64,000 nucleotides of DNA from Streptomyces sp. NBC_00258 (GTDB lineage: Bacteria; Actinomycetota; Actinomycetes; Streptomycetales; Streptomycetaceae): positions 8,060,001 to 8,124,000 of the forward strand of contig NZ_CP108081.1 of NCBI RefSeq assembly GCF_036182465.1, written 5' to 3'. This document shows, piece after piece, positions 41,849 to 49,928 of the stretch. A program made the position numbers and the translations under genes. The notes beneath the pieces were generated by a model that ran no database searches, was not told the origin of the DNA, and was given only the letters and a program-made list of their open reading frames with translations. Numbering within the stretch: position 1 is the first letter of the stretch; each line of letters opens with the position of its first letter.

Positions 41849-43552
41849 CTACTTCGCGGAGCGCTTCCTGTAGCCCGTCACCTTGGCGATCCAGGCCATG
41901 AAGTCGGCCGGGTCCTCGTTGGAGCCGTGTCCGCCGTCCCAGTACATGAAGGCGTCGACGTCGTCGCCCAGGTTCTCCAGGCTCAGCGCGAGGTTGCCGA
42001 CGACGCTGAGCGAGGTGTCGCTGTCCTTGGTGCCGACGCGGATCCACCAGTGCTTCGACCGGGCCGGGTTGCGCTTCTCGATGAAGTGCATCGGGTTCAT
42101 CAGGTCGAGCTTCGCGGGCAGGTCGCGGGGGAGCCGCGCACTGGTGCTGCCCTCGTGGCGCAGGCTGTAGAGCGTGAAGTGGCGTGCCTTCGTCGTCCCC
42201 GTGCCGAACAGGTTGTTCTCGCCCGAGGAGAGGTCGAAGGCGTCGAACGCCGGGGTGTCCTTCTTCCGGGCGCCCACGTGGGTGAGGAAGTCGGCCCAGG
42301 AGAAGGCCGCCCTGCCGCCGGACCACGTGATGAACGTGTTCGCGGCCAGGTAGGTCGCACGGTCGGAGTCCGACAGGGCGGCCAGGTACTTGGTGGCCGA
42401 CGGCTCCAGATACGTCTTCACCATGTACTTGTCGAGGTTGCGGGCCGTGACGGTACCGAAGCCCTTCGCCTTGAGTTTGAGAGACGCCTGGTAGTCGGCG
42501 AACGCGGTGCTCAGTTCCCTGGACACGGTCCGGTCGACCAGCGAGCCCGAACTCAGCTTGTTGGCGCCCCAGTTCCACTCGTACGCCATGTCGGCGTGTT
42601 CGAGGTCGGTGATGGGGCACCAGTCGCCGCTGGCGAAGACGGCGTCGCTCGCGTCGGCCGCGCCCAGCTCCTTGAGGTACTTGTCGTAGAGCGGGCTGTC
42701 TCCGGACGCGCCGAGCAGGGCGGACATGGCACCGCCCGCGCTGGTCCCGGAGGAGACGATCCGGTCGGTGTTGCCGGGGATGCGGCCCTTGTTGGCGCGT
42801 ACGTACCGGACCGCGGCTTTCAGGTCGACGATGGCGGCCGGGGCGGTGCCGTAGTACGTGCCGTCCGAGTCGACGAGGGTGCGGCCGCGGGCGCCCGGCT
42901 CCACGACGACGTACCCCGTCACCAGGGCCAGCTTGCCGAGGTTGACCATCGCGCCCTGGCCGTCCACCATCGCGTTGCCGCCGGACTGCACCTCGCCCGA
43001 GCCCGAGCCCGAGCCGGTGCCGGTGCCGGTGCCGGTGCCGCCGGACGCGGACGGGGATGCCGACGCGCCGGGAGCGGCACTGGCGTTCGCGCCGCCCGTC
43101 GCCCCGCCGCCGGGGCCGCCGGTCATCTCGCCGCCGCCCACGCCGGTGGCCTCCGCGACGGACGACGGCATGTAACCGCCCACTGAGTTGGCGAGGAGGA
43201 TCGGGGCGCCGGTGGTGTCCACCGCCTTGCCGTCGATCTCGACCGGAACGCTGACGTTCAGGCTCTGGTACTTCTCGTCGACCGGCTTGGTGACGTACGT
43301 GATGGCCTTGTAGAAGTGGTACTTCACCTCGTGTTCGTCACCGGCGGCGTCCGTGATCGTCGTCGTCAGTTCCGTGCAGGCGTCCTTGTCGAAGGCGAGG
43401 GCGCCGGACGAGCCGGACGCCTTCGCTCCGGGCTCGCCGGACGACTCGCCGGACGCCTGCGCGCTCAGGGCGAAGCCGCCGGCCGCCGCGACACCCGCTG
43501 TCGCGCCGATCCCCAAGACGACACTCCTGCGCTTGACCGCCCTGTGCTTCAC
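41849..43552 (-). CDS. Secreted subtype-B tannase / alpha-beta hydrolase
   Basis: Serine esterase related to bacterial tannases and feruloyl esterases. With the GTG at 43552 (GGGAG six bases upstream) it has 567 residues; ATG at 43564 is an alternative. The signal is Tat-like (VKRRSVVLGIGATAG). The nucleophile is in SSGTSAGGAMSA, and candidates for the Asp and His are KDSDTS and GGHGSNED near the C-terminus. A low-complexity Gly/Thr/Ser insert (about residues 160-190) is encoded by 6-bp tandem repeats. Substrate not certain: gallate or hydroxycinnamate esters are the family's usual substrates. Divergent from the secreted hydrolase. Confidence 0.85.
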   Translation of the reverse strand: MKHRAVKRRSVVLGIGATAGVAAAGGFALSAQASGESSGEPGAKASGSSGALAFDKDACTELTTTITDAAGDEHEVKYHFYKAITYVTKPVDEKYQSLNVSVPVEIDGKAVDTTGAPILLANSVGGYMPSSVAEATGVGGGEMTGGPGGGATGGANASAAPGASASPSASGGTGTGTGTGSGSGSGEVQSGGNAMVDGQGAMVNLGKLALVTGYVVVEPGARGRTLVDSDGTYYGTAPAAIVDLKAAVRYVRANKGRIPGNTDRIVSSGTSAGGAMSALLGASGDSPLYDKYLKELGAADASDAVFASGDWCPITDLEHADMAYEWNWGANKLSSGSLVDRTVSRELSTAFADYQASLKLKAKGFGTVTARNLDKYMVKTYLEPSATKYLAALSDSDRATYLAANTFITWSGGRAAFSWADFLTHVGARKKDTPAFDAFDLSSGENNLFGTGTTKARHFTLYSLRHEGSTSARLPRDLPAKLDLMNPMHFIEKRNPARSKHWWIRVGTKDSDTSLSVVGNLALSLENLGDDVDAFMYWDGGHGSNEDPADFMAWIAKVTGYRKRSAK

Positions 43553-43578
43553 GATGTCTCCCATGTCCGCCGGTCTCG

Positions 43579-43607
43579 TTGTCGCGAACGTAATTCGCTC
43601 GCGACAA
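43579..43607. promoter_or_regulatory. Inverted repeat in the tannase promoter
   Basis: TTGTCGCGA and TCGCGACAA (perfect 9-bp arms, 11-base spacer) lie 27 bases upstream of the tannase start in the divergent promoter region. Candidate repressor site. Confidence 0.55.
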
Positions 43608-43612
43608 AAGTG

Positions 43613-43628
43613 TCAACAATTCTGTTGA
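43613..43628. promoter_or_regulatory. Second inverted repeat in the tannase promoter region
   Basis: TCAACA-ATTC-TGTTGA has perfect 6-bp arms, directly beside the 43579 site. It resembles MarR or TetR-type operators in form only. Confidence 0.5.
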
Positions 43629-43767
43629 TGACATGGTGAACGCTCAGGAACTCATGGTCGGCACACAGCTTCCGGACACTTCCGACGGCCGACGCTCATC
43701 CCTTGGTCGGGGTGTCGTAGACCATCGGCCGACAGCCGGAAGCGCCCCGGCTCAACAGACTGTCGGC

Positions 43768-44964
43768 ATGGAGAACACGGGGAACGGCAAGGGCAGGAAC
43801 GCAGGGATCAGCAGGGCGCGGTTCATGGCGGCAGCGGCGGTCATGGGGGTCGGAGCGGCGGCGGGACTGCCGGCCGCCGGGGCGTCCGCCTCGACGCCCG
43901 CGCCCCGGGCGCCCTCTCCGGCGCCGCGAGCCGCGGCCGGCGGGTCGCGCGGGCTCAGGCACCGAGGCGTCGTCTACACCGTCGGGGCCGGGGAGACCCC
44001 GGGGACGGCGTGGAGCGGGCGGAGGATGCGCGGCGACGTCCGGGCGATCGCGGACGACCTGCACGCCGACACCGTCGAGGTCACCGGGGACGGGGTCGAG
44101 CGGCTGAACGCCACGGCGAGCGAGGTCGCCGAGCGCGGGCTGCACGTCTGGCTGCAGCCGACGCTGGGGGACGTGCCGGAGCGGGAGATCCTGGAGCACC
44201 TGGCGGAGGCGGGCCGGCACGGGGAACGGCTGCGGAAGGAGGGGGCCCGGGTCACCCTCGCCGTGGGCTGCGAGTTCTGGCTGTTCGTGCCGGGGATCGT
44301 GCCGGGGGTCGACGTCTTCGAGCGGATCGACAACCTGGAGAAGGGCAACTTCGATCTCGCGAAGATGCAGAAGCGGCTGGCCGCGTTCACCGCGAAGGCG
44401 GCGGCGGTCGGCCGGTCCGTCTTCCGCGGCAGGCTCAGTTACGCCGCCATGCAGGATCCGACCTTCGAGAACGTCGACTGGAACCTCTTCGACATCGTGG
44501 GGATCGACTACTACTCGTACTTCCCGCAACGGGCCGACTACGTCCGTGAGTTGAGGAAGTTCCAGCGCTGGGGCAAACCGCTCGCCATCACCGAGTTCGG
44601 CACCTGTACGTTCGTCGGCGCCCCGGAACAGGGCGGGATGGGCTGGAACATCGTCGACTACGGCAAGACACCCCCGGAGATCAAGGGGAACGTGGTCCGC
44701 AGCGAGCGCGTACAGGCCGCGTACCTCACCGATCTCCTCGACGTCTTCGAGTCCATGAACCTGCACGCGGCGATGACGTTCGAGTTCATCACCGCCGACG
44801 CTCCGCACCGCCCCGACAAGCCGCTCCACGACCTCGACATGGCCTCGTACGCCATCGTCAAGCCCATCAAGGACCGCCCCGACGACCCGGACTCGGACTG
44901 GCACTGGGAGCCGAAGGAGGCCTTCCACGCGGTGGCCCGGCACTACGGCAGGGCGGGCCGCTGA
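43768..44964 (+). CDS. Secreted TIM-barrel glycosidase-like protein
   Basis: The 398-residue product (ATG at 43768) has an export signal with SRARFMAAAAVMGVGAAAGLPAAG, resembling a Tat signal, followed by a Pro/Ala linker and a catalytic-like domain. Features resemble clan-A glycosidases: IVGIDYYSYFPQ and AITEFGTCT, the last with a Glu in the position of a nucleophile; and GVVYTVGAGETPGTAW, ADTVEVTGDGVERL, VAVGCEF-like TLAVGCEFWLF. Similar Streptomyces proteins are labelled abortive infection proteins, with no supporting evidence here. Substrate unknown. Confidence 0.68.
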   Translation: MENTGNGKGRNAGISRARFMAAAAVMGVGAAAGLPAAGASASTPAPRAPSPAPRAAAGGSRGLRHRGVVYTVGAGETPGTAWSGRRMRGDVRAIADDLHADTVEVTGDGVERLNATASEVAERGLHVWLQPTLGDVPEREILEHLAEAGRHGERLRKEGARVTLAVGCEFWLFVPGIVPGVDVFERIDNLEKGNFDLAKMQKRLAAFTAKAAAVGRSVFRGRLSYAAMQDPTFENVDWNLFDIVGIDYYSYFPQRADYVRELRKFQRWGKPLAITEFGTCTFVGAPEQGGMGWNIVDYGKTPPEIKGNVVRSERVQAAYLTDLLDVFESMNLHAAMTFEFITADAPHRPDKPLHDLDMASYAIVKPIKDRPDDPDSDWHWEPKEAFHAVARHYGRAGR

Positions 44965-44985
44965 GCGGTCCGCGGCCGGTCGGGC

Positions 44986-45558
44986 TCACGGGCGGGTGGC
45001 GCGGAAACGGACGGCACCGGAGTCGGGGTGCCGGTCCACCGACACGTCCGCGAAGCCCGCCTTCGCGAGACGGTCCGGAAGGCCGGCCGGATCCACCGTG
45101 TTCATCGTGTCCCGGAAGTGCAGCAGCCGGAACCGGAAGCTCGGCTGGCTGTCGCACCCGGCGAAGACACCGCCGGGGCGCAGCACGCGGTGCGCCTCCG
45201 CGAAGATCCGGTCCTGCTGCGCGGCCGTCGGCACGTGGTGGAGCATCACGAAGCAGACGACGGAGGAGAAGCTCTCGTCCGGCAGCGGCATCGCGGCCCC
45301 GTCGGCGTGCAGGATCGTGGCCCGGTCGCCCCATTTCCCTTCCAGCAGGGCGGCCGTGCCCTCGTCGATCTCGACGGCGGTGACACGGGGGACCTGCTCG
45401 ATCAGTACCCGGAGATTCGCGCCGTAGCCCGGACCGATCTCCAGTACGTCGTCGCCGAGGGGTACGTCGGCCAGGGTCCAGGGGAGGATGTGGTCCCTGG
45501 TCGCCAGGGCCCACTTCTCGGAGCTGCACAGCTTGCGGTGTGCTCGGTTCATCGGCAT
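44986..45558 (-). CDS. Class I SAM-dependent methyltransferase
   Basis: The 190-residue protein has the Rossmann SAM site: VLEIGPGYGANLRVL (motif I), AVEIDEGTA (acidic end of strand 2), and HVLRPGGVFAG-like HRVLRPGGVF (motif III). It resembles UbiE-type small methyltransferases. The start is uncertain: ATG at 45558, with another at 45552, and no clear ribosome binding site. Divergent from the AraC regulator with 55 bases between. Target unknown. Confidence 0.86.
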   Translation of the reverse strand: MPMNRAHRKLCSSEKWALATRDHILPWTLADVPLGDDVLEIGPGYGANLRVLIEQVPRVTAVEIDEGTAALLEGKWGDRATILHADGAAMPLPDESFSSVVCFVMLHHVPTAAQQDRIFAEAHRVLRPGGVFAGCDSQPSFRFRLLHFRDTMNTVDPAGLPDRLAKAGFADVSVDRHPDSGAVRFRATRP

Positions 45559-45613
45559 GAGGCGACGGTACGAGCGGGGCGGCGGTGTCCGACACGGGCT
45601 ACGCTGCCGACCC

Positions 45614-46393
45614 ATGTCGCCAGACGGACAGCCGGATGGACGGCCGGCCGTACAGCCGGCCGCCACCGCGATCTTCATCGGCCACTTCGCGATGCCGAGG
45701 GGCAGCGCGTTCGGCCGGCACTGGCACACGTTCCACCAACTCGCCTGGGCCGCAAAGGGGTTGCTGCGCGTGACCAGCGAGCGCGGCGCCTGGCTGCTGC
45801 CGCCGTCGCTGGCGCTGTGGATCCCCGCCGGGCTGGCCCATGCGACGGAGGCGGAGGGCGACGCCGTCATGCGGTCTCCGTACGTGAACCCGGAGGCGTG
45901 TCCGGAGATCACATGGACCGAGCCCACGGTGGTGGGCGTGGACCCGCTGCTCCGCGCACTCGTCGACCACCTCGTGCGCGGGGACCTCGCCCCGGACGCC
46001 CGGTCGCGGGCCGAGGCCGTCCTCCTCGACGTACTGCGTCCCGTACCGGTGACGAGCGTGTCCGTGACCGAGCCCCGGGATCCCCGTACGCGGGCGGTGG
46101 CCCGGGCGCTCGCCCAACACCCCGCCGACGGGCGCGCGTTGGAGGCCTGGGGCGGGGAGGTCGGCGCGAGCGCCCGTACCCTGGCCCGGCTCTTCGTCGC
46201 CGAGACGGGCCTCGCCTTCGGCCAGTGGCGCGAACGCCTGCGCATGCAGATCGCGATGCCGCTCCTCGCCGAGGGGCTGACGACGGAGGCGGTGGCCCGT
46301 CGGGTGGGCTACGCCTCCGCCAGTTCGTTCGTGGCGGCGTTCCGGCGGATCGTGGGGGTCACACCTCGGCAGTACTTCCCGGTCCGCGACTGA
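45614..46393 (+). CDS. AraC family transcriptional regulator
   Basis: The 259-residue protein has an N-terminal cupin ligand-binding domain (HWHTFHQLAWAAKG, LPPSLALWIPAGLAHATEA) and a C-terminal AraC double helix-turn-helix (GASARTLARLFVAETGLAFGQWRERLRM, then VARRVGYASASSFVAAFRRIVGVTPRQYF). The ATG at 45614 has no Shine-Dalgarno; TACGCT about ten bases upstream suggests a leaderless transcript. It converges on the CGNR gene with ten bases between stops, and is divergent from the methyltransferase, which may be its target. Confidence 0.9.
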   Translation: MSPDGQPDGRPAVQPAATAIFIGHFAMPRGSAFGRHWHTFHQLAWAAKGLLRVTSERGAWLLPPSLALWIPAGLAHATEAEGDAVMRSPYVNPEACPEITWTEPTVVGVDPLLRALVDHLVRGDLAPDARSRAEAVLLDVLRPVPVTSVSVTEPRDPRTRAVARALAQHPADGRALEAWGGEVGASARTLARLFVAETGLAFGQWRERLRMQIAMPLLAEGLTTEAVARRVGYASASSFVAAFRRIVGVTPRQYFPVRD

Positions 46394-46403
46394 CGGGCGC
46401 GCG

Positions 46404-47000
46404 CTACGAGTTGCCGGAACCCGAGTTCGTGTCCGGGGCCCTCTGCCCCCGGCGGTGGGCCGCGACGCGTACACGGGTCGCGCAGCGGCGGGAGCAGTAA
46501 CGGCGGGCCGGACCCGGGCCCGAGGTGATGTAGACGTTCCGGCAGGCGGGCGAGGCGCACAGGCCGCCGGGCGCGCGCTGGTGGTCCCAGAGAAGGACGG
46601 TCAGCGCCAGGCACGACGAGGTCAGGAACCACTCGTCCCACGGGGCGTCGTCGTGGCTGTCGAGGTGGGGGTGCCACGGAGTACCGCCGCCGTGCGAGGT
46701 GAGCCGCAACGGTCCGGTCTGTTCCACCAGCAGGCGGTTGAGAGCGGCCGCGGCGGCGTCGACGTCCTCGGCGGCGAAGACCTCACGGAGGAGGAGGGCG
46801 GCCGCACGCATCCGTACGACGTCGTCCTCGGCGAGTTCGACGGGCTCCGACTCGCCGTACTCCCGCAGCACTTCGGCCACGTCTTTGGGCTGTGGCTGCC
46901 GGTCGCCCGTACCCGACAGGACGTTGATCAGGGCCGCGGTGCGCCGGGCGTTGGCCAGGACGGAGTGCCGCGTCGACCAGTCGTCGGAAAGAGCTGCCAT
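46404..47000 (-). CDS. CGNR zinc-finger transcriptional regulator
   Basis: The 198-residue product (ATG at 47000; 47018 is an in-frame alternative) has an N-terminal helical ABATE-type domain and a C-terminal CGNR zinc finger: GLCASPACRNVYI followed by RRYCSRRCATRVRVAAHRR, giving the CxxxC...CxxxC ligands. Such proteins are DNA-binding regulators of stress or metabolic genes. It is divergent from an MFS transporter; the palindrome at 47034 lies between them and is its likely binding site. Confidence 0.87.
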   Translation of the reverse strand: MAALSDDWSTRHSVLANARRTAALINVLSGTGDRQPQPKDVAEVLREYGESEPVELAEDDVVRMRAAALLLREVFAAEDVDAAAAALNRLLVEQTGPLRLTSHGGGTPWHPHLDSHDDAPWDEWFLTSSCLALTVLLWDHQRAPGGLCASPACRNVYITSGPGPARRYCSRRCATRVRVAAHRRGQRAPDTNSGSGNS

Positions 47001-47033
47001 GGGCCGAATGTAACGCATATTGCGCAGGTTTGA

Positions 47034-47047
47034 GTTACGTACGTAAC
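47034..47047. promoter_or_regulatory. Perfect 14-bp palindrome between CGNR regulator and MFS gene
   Basis: GTTACGTACGTAAC lies nine bases upstream of the MFS start and about 33 from the CGNR start. A related half site TGTAACGCA occurs at about 47010. A bound repressor would block the MFS promoter. Confidence 0.6.
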
Positions 47048-47056
47048 GTCATCCCG

Positions 47057-48295
47057 ATGAAGAGGCGTTACGCGATGATGTCCTTCCTCGTCGGGGCGGC
47101 AGCGGCGCGGGCGGGCGACGAGATGTCCGGTCCGGCGCTGTTGCTGGCGGGGTACGCGGTCGGAGGGTCGGCCACGGAGGCGTCGGCGTTGCTGGCGGGC
47201 ATCACGGTCTCGGCGGCGGTCGGCGGCCCGCTGCTCGGAGTGCTCCTCGACAGGTCCCCGAGGCCGGGCCGCCTGCTGGCCCGGGCCCTCGCCCTCTACG
47301 GGACGGGCCTGGTGGCGATCCTCCTGAGCCTCGGCCGCCTTCCCTTCGAACTCACGGTCCTGATCGCCGTGTTCACGGGGCTCCTCGGGCCGGCCCTGTC
47401 CGGCGGCTGGACCGCCCAGCTCCCCAGGGTCGTGCCCCGTGAGCGGCTGCCACGTGCGAACGCGCTCGACGCGATGACGTTCAGCCTGGCGAGTCTGGCC
47501 GGCCCGGCACTCGCCGGAGCGCTCGCGCATCTCCTCGGAGCACCGGCCGCCGTGGTGGCGTCGGCCGCGCTGATCGCTTTCGCCCTGCCCGCGGCGTGGA
47601 CCCTGCCCACGGGCCGCGACCGCGGCCGGGATCGAGACTGTGACCCGGTTCCGGTCCCGGTCCGGGACCGGAACTGGGACAACGCCCCGCCAACCGCGTC
47701 CGCGTCCATGACCGCCGACCTCGCCGCCGGCATCCGCTGCATCACCCGTACCCGACCGCTGGCCCGGACCACCCTCGCCTCGGTCGTCTCCTGCATGGGC
47801 CTGGGCATGCTGATCACCTGCACCCCGCTGCTCGGTGAGCGGACCTTCGGTTCGGCCGCCGACGGCACGCTGCTCCTGTCCTGCACGGCGGTCTCGGCCC
47901 TCGCCGCCAATGCCGTACTCGCACGTCGTCCCCGCGCCATCGCGCCGGACACGATCATCTGGGGCAGCACGCTGATCCTGGCGGTCGCGCTCGTGCTGTC
48001 CGCGACCGGCCACCCGGTCCTGGTCGTCGCGGCGGCCCTGACGGCGGGTGTGGGTGAAGGACCGCAACTCGCCGCGTTGTTGGCGATCCGGCACCGGGAG
48101 TCACCGGAACGTCTCCGCAGCCAGGTCTTCACGACAGGCGCCAGCCTCAAGATCACCGGCTTCGCGCTCGGCGCGGCCGTCGCCGGCCCGCTCGCGACGC
48201 ACTCGCTGCCGACCGCGCTCCTCACGGCGGCGGGGGTGCAACTCGTCGCGGGCCTGAGCTTCCACGCCCTCGCCGCCGGCAGAACCATGTCGTAG
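47057..48295 (+). CDS. MFS transporter
   Basis: The 412-residue membrane protein has about twelve hydrophobic segments in two halves. The ATG at 47057 starts the family N-terminus (MKRRYAMMSFLVGAAAARAGDE); a TTG at 47030 is in frame but would lie across the palindrome. Typical MFS loop elements include GVLLDRSPRPGRLLARALALYG and SAALIAFALPA. A charged cytoplasmic loop (RDRGRDRDCDPVPVPVRDRNWD) is in the middle. An exporter role for a toxic compound is likely, since it faces the CGNR regulator gene. Substrate unknown. Confidence 0.88.
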   Translation: MKRRYAMMSFLVGAAAARAGDEMSGPALLLAGYAVGGSATEASALLAGITVSAAVGGPLLGVLLDRSPRPGRLLARALALYGTGLVAILLSLGRLPFELTVLIAVFTGLLGPALSGGWTAQLPRVVPRERLPRANALDAMTFSLASLAGPALAGALAHLLGAPAAVVASAALIAFALPAAWTLPTGRDRGRDRDCDPVPVPVRDRNWDNAPPTASASMTADLAAGIRCITRTRPLARTTLASVVSCMGLGMLITCTPLLGERTFGSAADGTLLLSCTAVSALAANAVLARRPRAIAPDTIIWGSTLILAVALVLSATGHPVLVVAAALTAGVGEGPQLAALLAIRHRESPERLRSQVFTTGASLKITGFALGAAVAGPLATHSLPTALLTAAGVQLVAGLSFHALAAGRTMS

Positions 48296-48353
48296 GACCG
48301 AGCGGTCGACACCCGCCCGGACTCGTCGGGAACCGGCGCGCGGCGGCGTCCGG

Positions 48354-48384
48354 CCGCGGCCCAGCCCGCCGGGCCGGGCCGCGG
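48354..48384. terminator. Bidirectional hairpin terminator
   Basis: CCGCGGCCC (48354-48362) pairs with GGGCCGCGG (48376-48384), with a second GCCC/GGGC pair inside, between the convergent MFS and GH32 genes. Confidence 0.75.
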
Positions 48385-48394
48385 TGGGGGCGGG

Positions 48395-49747
48395 TCAGCG
48401 CGGTGCCGGTCCGGGCCAGACGGCCGAGGCGTCGTCACGGTCGGGGTCCGGCAGCCGGACCGGGCGGACCGGGACGGCGTGGGCGCGTCCTTCGGTGACG
48501 GCGCTCCAGGGGGCGGGGTGCCCGGAGTAGCACAGGGCCGTCAGGGCGAAGACCCCGTCGGCGTAGACCTCGACGTACTCGCCGACGGTGAGGATGCGCA
48601 GGGTGGCGGCGGGTTCGGTGAGGACCGTCTCGCCGAGGCGGGTGCCGTCGGGGCCGGTGACCCAGAGGTTCTTGCCGTCGCAGCCCACGGTGAGGGCGGG
48701 CCGCCCGGCACCCGGGGCGTCCGTGCGCAGGGTGACCTCGACGGGCCGGCCGGATACGCCGATGTCGCCGACCGCGTGCAGGACGGGGCGGTCCGTCTCC
48801 TCGCCGAGCCAGGTGTTCAGGCCGGCCCACCATTCCAGTCGGGGCGCCGAATCCTTCCGTACGACAAGGGACTTGGGCTGGGCGAGCATGCCACGGCAAC
48901 GGTCGCCGGTGTCGGTGAGGCCGACCTGACGGGGAGTGGTGTGCAGGACGACGCGGGAGCCGTCGGGGGCGGCGACGACACGCGGGGCGTAGGCGCCGGT
49001 CGGACCGAGGGGGCCGCGACGGGTCCAGGGGCCGCGCAGACGGGGGGCGGTCCACGCCTCGAAGCCGCGGGTGGCACCGATGGAGCCGAGCAGCAGCCAG
49101 CTGCCGTCGTCGAGGCGTTCCAGAACCGGGCACTCCAACTCGTCGACGTCCCCGGGTGAGACGAGCGGCGGGTGGACCGTCCAGTGCTCCAGGTCGGTGG
49201 ACGTGGCCAGCGCCACGCAGCCGCCGGCCTCCACCGGCAGCGAGGCGTCGCTCGCGCAGACGGCCATCACCCAGCCCTCGCCCTCGTCGTCGCGCACGAC
49301 GAACGGGTCGCGCCAGCCCATGCGTTCACCGGTGCGGTACCAGCGCGGGTCCGCCTCGACGACCGGCGCGGTGCCGTGGCGCCGCCAGCCCGTGCCGTCG
49401 GTGCGGTCGGAGTACGCGAGGCCGACGGACTGCAGCGGCCAGCCGTCCGCCGTCAGCCCGCTCACTCCCGTGTAGAACATGGCCATTCCGCCGCCGTGCC
49501 GGAACGGGTGCATGGTCCACACGGCCTGCTGGTCGAAGCGTCCGGGCAGCCCGTTGCCGAAGGCGGTGCCCTGGGGCTGCCAGCTGACCAGGTCGGTGGA
49601 GGTCGCCCGGCCGTAGGAGGTCTCCATCCGCAGGTGGTCGAACTCCGCTGTCCAGGGCCCCTGCAGGTGCAGCACCGCGTACGTGCCGTCCTCGTCGCGC
49701 AGGAGGGCGAAGTCGTTCACGCACAGGCCGGGCGGGGCGTATCGCAT
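48395..49747 (-). CDS. GH32-family beta-fructosidase-like enzyme
   Basis: The 450-residue protein has the GH32/GH68 signatures: a VNDFALLRDEDG start (nucleophile Asp region), WRDPFVV (transition-state stabiliser), and DELECPVL (acid/base Glu). The C-terminal beta-sandwich part has VEVYADGVFALTAL. The start ATG at 49747 is chosen over the upstream ATG at 49783 because AGGAA lies seven bases in front of it. No signal peptide, so it hydrolyses imported sugars. LacI-type operators lie upstream and the divergent genes encode a LacI regulator and a sugar importer. Sucrose or fructo-oligosaccharides are likely substrates. Confidence 0.88.
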   Translation of the reverse strand: MRYAPPGLCVNDFALLRDEDGTYAVLHLQGPWTAEFDHLRMETSYGRATSTDLVSWQPQGTAFGNGLPGRFDQQAVWTMHPFRHGGGMAMFYTGVSGLTADGWPLQSVGLAYSDRTDGTGWRRHGTAPVVEADPRWYRTGERMGWRDPFVVRDDEGEGWVMAVCASDASLPVEAGGCVALATSTDLEHWTVHPPLVSPGDVDELECPVLERLDDGSWLLLGSIGATRGFEAWTAPRLRGPWTRRGPLGPTGAYAPRVVAAPDGSRVVLHTTPRQVGLTDTGDRCRGMLAQPKSLVVRKDSAPRLEWWAGLNTWLGEETDRPVLHAVGDIGVSGRPVEVTLRTDAPGAGRPALTVGCDGKNLWVTGPDGTRLGETVLTEPAATLRILTVGEYVEVYADGVFALTALCYSGHPAPWSAVTEGRAHAVPVRPVRLPDPDRDDASAVWPGPAPR

Positions 49748-49774
49748 GCACAGTTCCTGTCGGCTCACAGCGCC

Positions 49775-49787
49775 CAAACGCATGCGC
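49775..49787. promoter_or_regulatory. LacI-type operator 1
   Basis: CAAACGCATGCGC differs by one base from the site at 49842. It sits 28 bases upstream of the GH32 start, overlapping the likely promoter. Confidence 0.55.
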
Positions 49788-49841
49788 TGACCATTGACCT
49801 AAGCGGCATCTATTGAGAATCGGCCCAAGTAAATATGAACG

Positions 49842-49854
49842 CAAACGCTTGCGC
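49842..49854. promoter_or_regulatory. LacI-type operator 2
   Basis: CAAACGCTTGCGC is centred on a CG step with GCAA/TTGC arms in GCAAACGCTTGC, as LacI-family proteins prefer. It lies 75 bases before the LacI gene start. Confidence 0.62.
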
Positions 49855-49928
49855 AACAGCGGGGGCAGGTTTACGGTCACGTCACTCACCGATCACACCG
49901 ACGTGAAATCAACGGGAGGAACTGAGCC

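Noticed and set aside
43768..44964. Annotation as an abortive phage infection protein
   Set aside because: It has an export signal and TIM-barrel glycosidase-like motifs, and no toxin or Abi domain is visible; the label is a legacy of related entries.
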